Positions 21,170 to 33,303 of a stretch of DNA of 64,000 nt are shown piece after piece. This stretch comes from Protula sp. h YS-2021. Its lineage: Eukaryota; Annelida; Polychaeta; Sabellida; Serpulidae. The stretch lies in assembly GCA_949752745.1 (NCBI GenBank), contig OX457028.1, positions 20,382,352-20,446,351 on the forward strand, given 5' to 3'. A program made the translations under genes and the position numbers. How positions within the stretch are numbered: the stretch's first letter is position 1; each line of letters begins with the position of its first letter. The notes under the pieces were generated by a model that saw only the letters and a list, made by a program, of their open reading frames with translations, searched no databases and had not been told where the DNA came from.

Positions 21170-22856
21170 ACAGATGAAAAGCTATTTGGACGTAAGTGTA
21201 AAATTGAATAAAGTGGGTTGAAATCCTGCATCAAAGTCGCCCAAAAATGAAGAATAGAAATGAACTGGTGTATTTTAACGCACTACTACCCAAAACACAG
21301 TTCTTACTCTACAGGATTTGATGTCTTGCAACGTCATAAACTGAACCCAAGAGACAAGAGGCCGTGGCCCGGGAAATCGAACAAAACAGTCAAACAAGAA
21401 ATAGAAACTTATTCTAAGAGTCTGTTCATTAAAATGCATTTCATTTAATTTCATCTTTAAACAGATCTCAAAAAGATTTTTTCTTGCAATTCAAAATGAT
21501 TGTAGAATGGATAAATAATAAATACACGTAAGTAATTAATACACAATATAAAATGCCTTGAAATTACACTCAAAATATTAAAAATGTCCTTCCTAATTTT
21601 CCCCATATATCCTCATATGAACAAAAGAAGAATAAGCAACGCCTTGCCCATTTAACACAACTGCACAATTATATTGCACACTCTAAATCATTCAGGATAA
21701 TATTTCCTTCAACTCAAACTATCACAATTCCAGATGAGAAACCAGCAATTTTTGGCGAAATTTTATTATAAAGTGTTAATGTGATCCAATAGATTTAGAA
21801 AACTTTAACCGAATGACGTAGAAAAACATTTATCACTCTAAAAAATAAGCTTTTAAAAGGTTAATTTAATTATAAATTTCAGAACCTGTACTTATATATA
21901 TTGAACTTGCTACTTCGTAGTCGAGATTAATGTTTGATTCATTGTAGAATAACACAGATTTTTAGTGACAACTTTGTGCCTCTATAGCCACGAATAAAAG
22001 ATTTCTATAAAATGACACACAGAATACGGAATTGCAACTACTGACGTTATTCACATGACAATAAAAATTGTCTGGAGATGCTTGCCCCAGGGAGTTTTTC
22101 AATCTTTTCAACGATATGCTAAAACATTGCGAAAACCCTTTTAATAATGGGGTCACATGTCACATATCATAAGTTTATATAATCAGACTCTGCAATATGA
22201 CACTTAATCAGATGAAAATGTATAGGATCTATTTTGAATCTATTTATTTTGATAAAAAGGTAAGAAACTTATATTGTGTCTTTTTACCGCATGTTTCTTT
22301 TGAATAGAAACTGTAGGTTTCATGCAAAAGGTAAATAGTATAAGCAATTGTTGTCTTGTATAGGAGAATAGTAGCTGCAGCTGATGAAAGTTGATATACT
22401 CCTGAGAACACATTGAATCTTTAAAGCTCAAACTGAAAGTTCCGGCAAAAGATCTGTGTTATTCTAAAACGAAACGGACTGTAGTTGTTCTTACAATATA
22501 AAGGTAAACGAGGCCCTGTCAATCGACATACACAGGGACCAAACAGTTTGTACTGTTGCTGATGTTTTTTACATTCATGCAACCTATACACGAATACAGT
22601 ATCTAAGCCTTCCTCATCATATTGAACCAGAAAAGATTTTTTTCATGCCCTTTTCGTTTTTGCAAAAATATGTTGAAAAAAAAATAAAGAAAAGAACAGA
22701 TGACAGAGCTGTCAATGCCTTTTAGTTATACCAAGGAAATGAACATTCGTAACGAATGAGCTCAAAATGAGAAGGTATAAAGTGCAATAAAAATTAATCA
22801 AATAAATTGTTATAACAGCTTGGAATGACAACCCCAATCTTATAGTTTACAGTTGT
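21170..22856. repeat. Family II copy A, non-coding shared block
   Basis: Aligns with 59050-61126 (TGAAATCCTGCATCAAAGTCG, CTACTTCGTAGTCGAGATTA, CTGTAGTTGTTC). No coding signal. B has an extra 346-bp element here. Confidence 0.8.
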
Positions 22857-23290
22857 CCAGTCGAGTATGGGATGACCTCTTGATTTTCTCGTACGTATTT
22901 GTTGATGCACTGTATATCGTTATTGCGGATGGCTAGAGATCGACACAAATATATAAAATTCTTATACACCATTATGTGGCGATATACAGTGTTATTATCA
23001 CATTTTAGCGTTGTGGTGATTTTATTTGGCGATATACAGTGTTATTATCACATTTTAGCGTTGTGGTGAGTTGTAATTCCCACACATTTTGAGAGTTATC
23101 AAAGGAATACTTCAGAACAGTTTGGGTATTGTCAACTAACGACGATAGAACATAAATATAATCTCCGTTGGATCTGATGTCATCAAAATGACATGTCTTT
23201 GCACTTCCCCGGATAGGCTCTTCTAGCCTATCAATTGCATAAATATGTGAATAATTCGAAGAGTCCAGCTGCTTTCCGGTTTTCATACTG
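22857..23290 (-). pseudogene. B-box gene C-terminal fragment with internal duplication
   Basis: On the minus strand it encodes CHFDDIRSNGDYIYVLSSLV, DNTQTVLKYSFDN and VWELQLTTTLKCDNNTVYRQ, nearly identical to part of the gene at 24692-26734 (its residues ~510-560). The unit TGGCGATATACAGTGTTATT...GTGGTGA (43 bp) occurs twice, at 22977-23019 and 23027-23069, which breaks the frame. Copy B has unrelated sequence (61127-61604) at this place, so the fragment arrived by a local copy event or was replaced there. Flanking N-terminal sequence is not gene-derived. Confidence 0.75.
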
Positions 23291-24691
23291 TTTTATGGAA
23301 AGTGCATCACCAAATGGAAATACAATTCTTATCTCTTTTCAAAATTTTTAGTCCACAGTTGGGCCTAATACGCGTCAATGTTTATAACAATTATAAGGAG
23401 TACAAGGAATGTAAAAGACATTGAATTTATAAGTATGTGATCAGCTTCATTTAAAAAATAATTTGCACTTTGGGTTCTAGTCATTATTTTGCTGTAACGA
23501 GCTCCAATTCATCAACAATTATTCATTTTGTCACGAGTTTTAATTTCTGAACATGTGACGTATGTGTAGAGCAATATGTAATATTTCGACAAAGGACTGA
23601 GCGGGCAACACTTTTGGGCAGGTCATAGGTTTTATAAATTTTTTTGTTCCAACTCTTATTTCTTCCAATGGTTAAGTGATTAAATCAAAGTAGTATAATG
23701 AATCGCATATATAATGCACAGTAGTTTTGCTGAAAATGTCCAACAAAAACAGTGGGCAATGCTGACACTAACCTGGCTCTAACGTGAAATACTTAAAATA
23801 AATGTTGTTTAAAGAATTACATATTTCTCAAATATTTTTGCAAATAACGTGTCCATCTTATTATTTCATAGCTAACTGCGTTGCGAAAACATTCAAAATC
23901 TTTTCTTAAATAACGATAATCTTTGGACATTACTCTCATATTTAAATTCACGTTTCCTGAAAATTAGATGGAAATTTATGCCCAATTATGAATGTCCGAA
24001 GCCGGAAATTTACATGAACCATTCATCATGAAAATAAAAATCAATTTTGACATGTTTGTCGTCATGCTCAAACTTGAAATGTAATAGAAAAATGTGAAAC
24101 CACAAACTGGCAAGACACAATCTGTTTTGCAAATGGAGCAACACGCACTAAAAGTTATAAAACACCATTATTCCTTATGCAAACTGTGTTACAAATTAAA
24201 CTCTGAACAATGGAATTTCAACAGATGACTGTATTAGCCCAACCCCACATATTTAGTTTGCGATACTCTAATATTTCAGAATACCACAATGATAATTTTG
24301 TTGATATTTTATCTAGGATGTTGTATTTTTTATTGTTGCTTGTGCAATATAAAAAAACCACAACATCACTCACAAGGGCGCTATTTTATATTTTTCTCTC
24401 CAAAAAGAATTAGTTTTATGTACAGAAGCAAACCTACTGAGGTTTTGGAAGCAGTGAAATGAATATGTAGATACAAAAATATTAACCTGTATTCTTTCGC
24501 ATCTAATGAAGGAAAAATAAAATACAGTTTTTCCTAAATATTTAACGGTTATACACCAGACTTGGGAATATTGTCAACTATTTACTCTTTATAATATTAT
24601 CATTCCAATGTAATGGTTTCAGGATTGACAGTTTTTATTATATATCAGTGTCTAACTTTAAATCTAGCATATTAATCATATCGCTACACAA
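23291..24691. other. Family II copy A, spacer downstream of the B-box gene
   Basis: Aligns with 61690-63145 in copy B. No coding signal on either strand. It holds the 3' flank of the minus-strand B-box gene, and its function is unknown. Confidence 0.6.
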
Positions 24692-26734
24692 TTAATTTAT
24701 TTTATACAACACACTGACTTTTTCAAAGCAAAGTACAAACAATGACCCACTAGTATGCAAAACAGCATCATTACCATCCATCAAATGACCCTCAGTATCC
24801 AGCTGTGACCAGGTATGAATACTATCAAGTACTTGCAGCCTTTTATTAGGCATGTCAAAGATCAGAATATTGCCATCAGAATCACAATCGCATAGTCTCG
24901 GTTGCCACTTTTCTAAGTATTCAGTCGAGTATGGGATGACCTCCTGATTTTCTGGTCCGTTTTTGTTGATGCACTGTATTTCGTTATTGCGGGTTGCTAG
25001 AGATCGACACAAATATATGAAATTCTCATACACCATTATTTGGCGATATACAGTGTTATTATCACATTTTAGCGTTGTGATTAGTTGTAATTCCCACACA
25101 TTTTTAGAGTTATCAAAGGAAAACTTCAGAACAGTTTGGGTATTGTCAACTAAGGACGATAGCACATAAATATCATCTCCGTTGGATCTGATGTCATCAA
25201 AATGACAAATTGCACATTGTATATGTCTTTGCACTTCCCCGGATTGTTTAATTTCCAGAAGAAATTCCTTTCTAGATTGCCAGTTAGTAAAATTATCCTT
25301 CTTGTTCCAGGCAATTACGACTATTAAACCAGATTGTGTTTGTGCTACATTGTACACTGAATACAAAGAGTCTTCTTGAGCATTACTTACACTTCTACTT
25401 TTAATAATTCTGACTTCAATTTCTGAGCGCTTTGTAGTATCGACCGGCGACACAACTTGAACGTTGATAGCATCAGTAATTTGAAACCTTTTTACTATAT
25501 TATTGTGTATTCCAGTTGTCCAAATATCACCATTAATGAGTCTTATATGCATATATCTAAAATCGTATTTGTGCCACTTTATTTTCTTCAACTTCCTATC
25601 TGCTAGGTTTAGAATTGATACTTTTTTTGCCTCTGTACCAATATTTGGTGTGGTCTTTACCTCCTGCATAGCACAGTCAAATTGTTTCCAGGAATTTTCA
25701 GATTTTGCAGTGATATCATCCATCCATTCTACATTGTCCTGACTCTGAGTGGAATCGTTTGAACTTGTTCCATAAATTTCAGAGTTTGCAGTAAGACATT
25801 TTGTTGTTAATGTGGAATGAAGTTTAGATTGGACGCTTTGACTTAATTTGAGAGAGCGCTTCGAAACACCGGATTTGGTCTTTTCCTTTGCTTTCACCGG
25901 ATCAGAGATTTCTGTTGTGTCAGCTTGAATGCTAAAGCTATTTGCCATCTGTTTTGGCACTCTCAGGCCAACCACTGTTGTTTTTCGGTCCATGTCTTGA
26001 ACACTTACATTTTCATCAACAACAGCAGTCGTGTTGGAACTTGACTTTTCTCCTAGGCATTCTTCAGAATTTTGATATTTGTCGTCTGAAAGGTTTAAAT
26101 TTAATTTTTGCTTGATATTTTCAATAAAATAACGCTCACTGAATCTAGACAAATCTGAAGAGTTCATTTTAAAGTTAGGATATTGATGTTTAACTTCTTT
26201 GTTAACCACTGCTCTTGTTGTTTCAATATCTCTTGAAACCGCATTTGTATCAAGAAGTTCACTACTGCTGGCGTTATTGATACGCGCATTTAGCAGTTGT
26301 AACAGCTCTTCTTCTTCGTCTTTCGCTTTAATCAGTTCCGTTTTGATATTTTTTATTTCGGTTCGATTAGAGGAAACTACAGTCTGTACTTCACCATGTA
26401 ACTGGTCATGAACTGACCGAATCAAATCAATACACATTCCCTCATATTCCTTCAAATGCGTTAGTACTTTTTCTATCTCTTTTTCAAATTCGCATTCAAC
26501 TAATTCACATTGTTGCAAATAACAATCAGTTTCTGTCATGTGTTTTACAACGGTCTCTTTGGCGTGGTTTAATTGGTTAATATTTCCACGGAGGATATCA
26601 GTCACTGTTTTAGTGCTGTGACTTTTACATACAGGTATTTTAGAGTGTGTATTGATGCACAATGAACAGAATACCATTCCAGAGCAATCATGGCATTGAA
26701 TTGAGACAGGACTGGCCTGGCAAATGTCACATTT
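24692..26734 (-). CDS. B-box/coiled-coil/NHL-like protein, large terminal exon
   Basis: An uninterrupted minus-strand frame of 680 codons. It begins at a splice-acceptor-like TTGTTGTTCTTTAG whose AG is at 26735-26736, so the exon starts at 26734 and an upstream exon is expected; the first methionine (26677) cuts through the zinc finger. The first ~45 residues form a B-box: CDIC, CHDC, CSLC, then histidines in HSKIPVCKSH. Residues ~50-190 are acidic/basic heptad-like coiled coil, ~190-370 are serine/threonine-rich and low complexity, and ~370-680 contain repeated segments such as DIRSNGDDIYVLSSLV and CDCDSDGNILIFDMPNKRLQV, like an NHL-type beta-propeller of TRIM2/TRIM3/TRIM56-like bivalve proteins. 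No RING is seen in this exon, so E3 ligase activity cannot be claimed. The frame is intact, and this is the best candidate for a functional gene in the window. Two related sequences lie at 22857-23290 and 63146-64000. Confidence 0.85.
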   Translation of the reverse strand, partial: KCDICQASPVSIQCHDCSGMVFCSLCINTHSKIPVCKSHSTKTVTDILRGNINQLNHAKETVVKHMTETDCYLQQCELVECEFEKEIEKVLTHLKEYEGMCIDLIRSVHDQLHGEVQTVVSSNRTEIKNIKTELIKAKDEEEELLQLLNARINNASSSELLDTNAVSRDIETTRAVVNKEVKHQYPNFKMNSSDLSRFSERYFIENIKQKLNLNLSDDKYQNSEECLGEKSSSNTTAVVDENVSVQDMDRKTTVVGLRVPKQMANSFSIQADTTEISDPVKAKEKTKSGVSKRSLKLSQSVQSKLHSTLTTKCLTANSEIYGTSSNDSTQSQDNVEWMDDITAKSENSWKQFDCAMQEVKTTPNIGTEAKKVSILNLADRKLKKIKWHKYDFRYMHIRLINGDIWTTGIHNNIVKRFQITDAINVQVVSPVDTTKRSEIEVRIIKSRSVSNAQEDSLYSVYNVAQTQSGLIVVIAWNKKDNFTNWQSRKEFLLEIKQSGEVQRHIQCAICHFDDIRSNGDDIYVLSSLVDNTQTVLKFSFDNSKNVWELQLITTLKCDNNTVYRQIMVYENFIYLCRSLATRNNEIQCINKNGPENQEVIPYSTEYLEKWQPRLCDCDSDGNILIFDMPNKRLQVLDSIHTWSQLDTEGHLMDGNDAVLHTSGSLFVLCFEKVSVLYKIN

Positions 26735-28127
26735 CTAAAGAACAACAAAACTTTAAAATGAATTTTTTAAATAAAGGATACAAACAGTATTTTAATTGAA
26801 TTATGTTTCATAAACTTGAATCCAAATAAAGCCAGTAAAGTGTAGAATTCAGTTACGCATATACTAAGCACAATGAATCAATCAAATACTAGACTTTATT
26901 TACTGCTGAATAGCGAAAATTTCACTTGGAAGCACAAAAACTACGATATTAAAGCCTTAAAATTTATAATTCCTTCAAGACCTTTGTTAAAAATAATAAC
27001 ATCTTGCCAGTTGCATCAAAACTCTATGCAACCCCGTTTTAGATTGCGATATCGAGCTGACGAAATTGAAACATTACATCTCGTTATAATTTCAGGATGA
27101 ATGAACACAACCATGGTTAAACGTTTAACAATCACTTTCACACAACGAAAAATAAACATCGAAGAGTGTTTTATGTAGACGCCAAAACTCGACAAAATAA
27201 AGACGTCGGGACACAACCACAGAACAAACTCATCATGATACCTCTCAAAGGAAAAGTATGCCATGAGAAGTCGCTTCGATAACTGACCAAAATGAAGGCC
27301 TAAAATATGAAAATTTCAGAAGGGCGCAAGTCACGGACATATCGCCGAGTATAAAGAACATTGGTAGGTAAAGGATGTAAATTTCCACACTCAGCCAAAA
27401 TCCAACGTTGGTATAACGTCAATATATTTACTATGGGAACTAGATTATCATAGCTTCACACGCATTACTGTGACATCATAGGACAAAAGTCTGTAAATAA
27501 ATGGGTGGCTTACCCTTTGCTTATAAAAGTATAATTTCTCTAACAGTTGTTTAAGGAAGTTATGAGGAAACCGAAAAAACCCAACAAAGCCTAACAAAAA
27601 AGTGAAAGAAAGAAGTTCATTTACAAATAATTTTTTTAACCACTTGGAAATTTAAAGGCAAATATAAATAAATAAAATAATATATAAACAATGGAAAAGG
27701 AATAGATAGGAAACACGATTTCTGTAGTGAAATGTGAAAACAAAAGAATAACAAGTGTATTCACATAGCTTGTGGGAGGAAAACGTTGCGTTTAGGTTGA
27801 TGACAGACCCACATTATATTTTACACTCACTGAGGCTGTTTTGTGAGCATGCGCCTAATGTGTAGGCTTCTATGAGAAATTTAATTTTCAATGTCCGTTC
27901 TCAGATTTAAAATATAATTAAATTAAAATAAATTAGGGGTGGACCAATTAAACGTACCAAAATTTGTTTCCGACAAATTTGGTTTTTATGGTACTAACCG
28001 TCTCATGCCAGTTAGACAGACAACACAAAAGCAAAAAAGGAAATCAGACTGAAATCATACGAATACGTTAAACTGCGGAGAGAAAAATAATTCAAATGTG
28101 TAAAAAATCTGCCATAACAGGACTTTT

Positions 28128-28161
28128 AATTTAACTAAGATTATTTAATCTTAGTTAAATT
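28128..28161. repeat. Perfect 16-bp inverted repeat, 2-nt loop
   Basis: AATTTAACTAAGATTA at 28128-28143 is followed after TT by its exact reverse complement at 28146-28161. It could form a hairpin or cruciform. No terminator or RNA gene context is visible. Confidence 0.9.
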
Positions 28162-29889
28162 ATTATACATTTTTGCAGTTTATTCATTTTATACACCCCT
28201 TACTACTTCCACATATCTTAATTAACCAATAGTAAGAAAATAATTTACCATCGTAGCTATGAGTTTTTCAACTACCGCAGAATGCTCCGAATGTTCCGCC
28301 ATTTCTCACATTATTGATGTTTTCTAATGCATACAAAAAGATCCTAAGTAATAAGTTTATTTTAAACCAGGAATGACAATAACATTTGAGTTAAATTGTA
28401 AAAGATTGCTCGTCTGACAGTCCTTCAAAGACGCCATTGCTTCGATATAATTGTTTTGATAAGGTTTATTTCATTCATAAAACTTTTCTACTTTTCCTAT
28501 TCCTCTACTTTTCAATTCCCTATGGCTTAAAAGGTATGGAATGCAGCGCAATCGATACGCGCATATATATGCATATACCGATTCATACAGGTTACAAAAT
28601 CAAGTGGAATGCTATTATTTGCTAAGCCCGAAAACCTGTTTGATTAAATAGTTACATATTGAGTGTGATAAATGTTTTGTATATCATTTATCAATAAAAT
28701 GTGTACCAGACATTAGTTAGATTTATTCAACAACAATATATCGCCATTACGCGAGCATAATGGAGGGACAAGAACTTATTTTCCAAATTCAAATTATTGA
28801 ACTCTTTCCAAAAAATACGCTATGAATTAATTAACTGTCTTCCAGTTGAATTTTTGCAAGCTTTTTGAAAGATTTTGGAATCTTTCTTGAAACCTTTTTA
28901 ATGGTTCGAAACCTTTATGGAAAAAAAGATGATTGCTTTGCTATTAGCTTTATAAAACACTACATATAGACCAGCCCTTAAAAGTACACCCTTATTCTCA
29001 GGTCATGTGTATCAAGTTGTATTTATTTATTATTTATTTTAACCAAGATTTTATCACACTTTTACAGCTTGAAAATTTCCGTTCATCCGAAAAAATACAT
29101 AAAAATGCTCGTAATTCGAAGCTTCCACGTAGAAACATCGCTTTACATTTGGAATAATAGTTATATTCTAGAAGTGCCCTTTTCCTTCTCCATTTTCTTT
29201 CTGAGTGGTTTTCAAAACTGCCTCATCAATATTTTCGCAGCAACACGAAATTTAGCACGCCTATGGAGGATGATAAGACCGAGCCGAATCTGCAAATGTT
29301 ACCTTGACGGAAAGGTCAGGGTGAAATTGAAGTCGAAGTTTTTCTTGAAAATATTTTCCAAAAAACTCCTTTTAGTCTGGGCAGCTCTAGATTTGGTAGA
29401 ACTGTAAATGGTAATAAGAACTCGCAGAAATCGCAAGGGTCAAAGTGAGGTCAAATATTTAAAAAACCTATTTGTCATGAGAAATGGCAAGGAAAAGGCC
29501 TTATATCCCAGTTAAGAAATATACAAATAGGATAAACTTTACAAATAAATATTAACCTAGAGGGTCAAGGTCAAAGTTCACGTGATCTCATATACAGACA
29601 GCGATAAGACTATTTATGTCGAAAGTCTTAAGGGCCTAAAGGACGTAACATCAGCGGTACCCGGGTAACCATAACCTTCTCGGTTAAGCAAAGAAAAGTT
29701 GACCATCATCTCAGATTCTGAGCTGATTATTTTCCGTTCAGGCCTAAGCGACATTGCGTAAGAGGTGACTTTGAACTTCCCTGGCTAGATCAAAGTTGAA
29801 AACCGACAATTTACCATCATCTTGAAAACAGTTAGGAGAATCGCGAGTTTTGTACTCATTTTATGGGCATAAATGATATACGGATACAG

Positions 29890-29892
<3 letters not shown>

Positions 29893-29972
<80 letters not shown>

Positions 29973-29990
29973 TATATATATATATATTTC
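29893..29990. repeat. (TA)n microsatellite
   Basis: About 38 TA units, then a short interruption (GTTA) and more TA. Frames reading tyrosine/isoleucine repeats over it are artefacts. Confidence 0.95.
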
Positions 29991-30763
29991 TGTGTTGCTT
30001 TATAAACATCAGCCGTTAAAATCTTTTGCATAAATTATGAATAATTTGGCAGTAAATTAGATTTTTTAGGCTGCTTTTGTAAAACCCAAACAGTTTTAAT
30101 CACTTTTAAACTATATTTTCAAGTTTTCAAAGATTTCAAGTTTGTGTTATTCTTTGCTTCGAAATGATGTGATGAATTATTGGAAGCTGATTCCTTAAGT
30201 AATTTGAATCTACTGTAATTGCTAAAATAGATAGATAGAAAGATAGAATGTATTTAATATTTAGATTCGTGATTCTATTTTTTAAGTATTTAAAGTAATA
30301 GTTCTCAGTTACTTGGAGGGATGTGACGCTACAAGTATTAATAGGGTGAGTAGAGCCCTCAGCTGACCTCGATTTTGTTGAAAAAACATTGGAATAGTCT
30401 CATTTATGCGACTCAGAAAGGTATGCCACCGCTCTAGAGTAAAGATGAATGGAGTCTTTAATGGACTGAAGTCCTCACCAAACCATTTTATCTCGGTTCC
30501 ACTAAGAATAAATCCAACCGGATTGAATCAAACGTTGATCTAATGTGAGTCAACCATTTGTTCTGGAAAAATATGATAAGATTCACCGCACAACGAACAC
30601 GAAATCATAGCTTTCCCTCTTATTTCAAGATTTCAATGTGTACGTTCTCTTAAAGAGAATCATTCGGAATCTAAATGATTTGAATTCAAGAATCAAGGAC
30701 GCGTATCATAACTCATCGAATAGGATCACAATTCACGGATTTAGCCCTAATTCAAAGATTTAA

Positions 30764-30793
30764 ATTATTATTATTATTATTATTATTATTATG
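30764..30793 (-). repeat. (AAT)n 3' tail of the LINE
   Basis: ATT triplets on the plus strand, which is AAT on the minus strand. This lies 190 bp past the LINE stop codon and is expected for CR1/L2-type elements. Confidence 0.8.
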
Positions 30794-30979
30794 CGTATTT
30801 CTTTTATAGCACAGACAACAAGTCACTTGATCTGTGCGCTTAACAATTTACTATATAAGTTATAAAACAGTACGTAATAAATTAATAAAACAATACAATT
30901 AGAACTAAAACAGGCAAAGAATAAATATTGAGTACAATACTTGGCATAATACTTAATACTCGCTGGCTAGAATAACGAT

Positions 30980-31735
30980 TTAACAATACTGATGGTAAGC
31001 TAAACAGAATAGATGCGTTTTTAATTTTGACTTAAAGGTTCCGAGTGAGTTGCAGCTTCTGATTTCAGGGGGTAAACTGTTCCATATGCGTGGGGCTGCA
31101 ACCCTAAAAGATCTATCTCCTGCGCTTTTTAACTTTGAGCGTGGTATTTTCAGTTCGCATTGATTATTAGATCTAAGGGTTCGAGCCGAAGAATACAACT
31201 GAAGTACTTGAGATAGGTATAGGGGTCCTGTACCACAGAGGCACTTGAAATTAATTGTTGCTATTTTAAAAATCGATCGTTGACGTATCGGTAGCCAGTG
31301 CAGGTCCATGACAGTTGGGGTGATGTGTTCAGATATTTTCAGTCCGGTAATGAGGCGAACCGCAGCATTTTGCACACGTTGTAATTTAGATAAAAGTTCC
31401 TCAGATATGCCAAAATACAATGAATTACCATAGTCTAAACGAGGTGTAATAAACGCGTGAATTAGAGTTCTGAGCGAGGATTTGGTGAGATGTTTGCGAA
31501 ACCTTCTTAAAAACCGTAGGTTTGCGTAGCACGTTTTCACGACTTGATTCACTTGGGATTTCATTTTAAGATCAGCGTCTATGAGAACTCCTAGATTTTT
31601 AACAGTGGGCTTGGATGCGATTTCGGAACCAGCAATATTTGATGAACTGAATGCTATTATGCTAAGTTGAGGTTTAGTACCAACAAAAATCACTTCAGTT
31701 TTTGAACTATTTAGCTTTAAACGATTTGCATTCAT
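30980..31735 (-). pseudogene. LINE reverse transcriptase, thumb and C-terminus
   Basis: A 251-codon stretch: MNANRLKLNSSKTEVIFVG, VKNLGVLIDADLKM, LIHAFITPRLDYGNSLYFG, LQRVQNAAVRLITGL, HWLPIRQRSIFKIATINFK and RSFRVAAPRIWNSLPPEIR. These are the standard post-palm motifs of CR1/L2/Jockey-like elements. The stop codon lies at 30980. It joins the palm fragment across a short frame break at about 31730. Confidence 0.9.
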
Positions 31736-32337
31736 CCAATTTGAGATTTCTTTAACTCAGGTTTCGACAGTTGGTTTTCGAGTTGGTTTGCGATGGAATT
31801 TGGATTCATCGACTTTGGGAGTTGAGTGGCGTCTGCAAATAGATGATATAGGACGGAGAACAGTAAAATGATGAAGCCCAGTTCACGCGTGTATGTCGTG
31901 TACGCCCAAGGACCTAATCCGGAGCCCTGTGGCACCCCGGTTTCAAGGGCACGCGGTGCTGAGGTAGCGTCACCAATGACGAAACGCTGTTGTCGTTTTG
32001 AAAGGTATGACTTAAACCAAGCAATTGGACTGGCATGTAGACCAAACACTTTATGTAAACGGTCTAGCAAAATTTGATGATTCACAGTATCGAAAGCCGC
32101 ATTGAGATCAAGAAGAGTTAAAATCGATACTTGTTGATTATCCATGCTGGTGAGGAGGTCATGAAATATTTTGATAAGTTCAGTTTCCGTTGAGTGTTCG
32201 ACCCTGTATGCTGACTGATTAGGATCGAACAAGTGATTTTCGTTACAATAATCTGTAAGTTGATCGACGACGATACGCTCCAAAACTTTACTCAGAAACG
32301 GTAAGTTGGAGATGGTCTGTAATTGGAAAAAGACCAT
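31732..32337 (-). pseudogene. LINE reverse transcriptase, palm
   Basis: Contains PFLSKVLERIVVDQL, LLDLNAAFDTVNHQILLDRL, GVPQGSGLGPWAYTTYTRE and YHLFADATQLP. The catalytic pair normally reads FADDTQ or YADDTQ; here the second aspartate is alanine, so polymerase activity should be lost. The GPWAY..YTRELG stretch is unusual and is shared with the fragment at 36120-36335, so the two belong to one family. Confidence 0.9.
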
Positions 32338-33250
32338 CTTTCTGCCCCTTTCTTTTTTATGAGTGGTATAACCATGGCTTCTTTGAAGACGGAGGGCACT
32401 TGCCCAGTAGTTAGAGAACGATTGAAAATTTGTGTGAGGATAGGTGAGAGTTCGTCAACGCATAATTTGAGCAAAACAGTTGGTATAGGATCCAATGAAC
32501 ACGATTTGGTTGGAGATTTTAAAACGTACTGTTTAACCTCATCCTCAATCAGTAGCCTAAATTCCTCAAACTGAGAATCCGTATCACTAGCGAGATCTCG
32601 ATCGTATGCAATGTCGGTTAAGTTTTGGTTGATTTTGGCAATTTTCTCACTGAAGAATTTGTTGAAATCATTTGCTGAGTGTTCGTGTGATATCCAATCG
32701 GGAAGAGGAGTTTCAATGGGTGATTTGCATATCCGTTTGAAAATTCTGAAAAGCTGCTTTTTAATAACCACCATTTTCACTGATAAGGTTTTGATTATAA
32801 TCACTCTTTTTACGGTTCAACAGATGATTAAAAGCATTCCGTTGAGTGAGAAAGGCTCGTAGATCACATGTCTTTCTCGATTTTTTCCATCGTTGCTCCA
32901 GGCAGCGTTTTTGGATTCTCTGAGTGTGAATTTCTTCCTCATACCACGGATTGTACGGGCGGATTCGAATGGACTTTACTTTGAGTGGGGCATGTTTGTT
33001 TAAAATATTATGTACCGACGAGTTGTATTCCGAAACAACAGTATCTAGATTGGTTGTATCTAGGTTGTTAGTGTCATTTGATAAAAGTGCACTTTAAATA
33101 GCCTTAATATCTGCTTTAAAATTCTGCATATCGATATCGCACAGATTTCTTGTTGACATCGTTTTGGCTTCAAGAGATTTATTTGGAAGGCGTATGTTGC
33201 ATGAAATTGCGTAGTGATCGGAAAATAGCGTGACCGCCTGGGCTGGCGAC
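32292..33250 (-). pseudogene. LINE endonuclease-RT linker and RT fingers
   Basis: The upstream part, in an adjoining frame, reads IRIRPYNPWYEEEIH and RRWKKSRK, the usual linker PFNPWYxxEI... Then the 170-codon frame 32804-32292 has FNKFFSEKIAKINQNL, SPTKSCSLDPIPTVLLKLC and GQVPSVFKEAMVIPLIKKKG, the RT finger motifs. Frameshifts and a stop near 33090 interrupt it. Confidence 0.8.
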
Positions 33251-33303
33251 ATCATTGTGTCATCATCACGTGTAAAAATCAGGCCAATTGTGTATCTTGA
33301 TTG

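Larger units (their letters stand above)
19180..26400. repeat. Family II duplication, copy A
   Basis: Aligns with 56806-64000 from the sequence AAAGCAGAGCAGCAATATTTTATAG onward in the same order: 19180-19500, 21170-22855, 23217-25600. Differences are an LINE relic in A (19700-21100), a B-box gene fragment in A (22857-23215), and three sequences present only in B. The distal limit is unknown because copy B runs off the window. Confidence 0.85.
26735..30760. other. Intergenic or upstream intron of the B-box gene
   Basis: No recognisable gene. If the 26735 acceptor is used, the intron of the B-box gene extends into this stretch; I could not identify its upstream exon. Contains a perfect 16-bp palindrome (28128-28161), a (TA)n run (29893-29968), and GGTCAAGGTCAAAG-rich sequence around 29290-29600. 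Confidence 0.5.

Noticed and set aside
29785..30009. Frame encoding long isoleucine/tyrosine repeats
   Set aside because: It is the translation of a (TA)n microsatellite.
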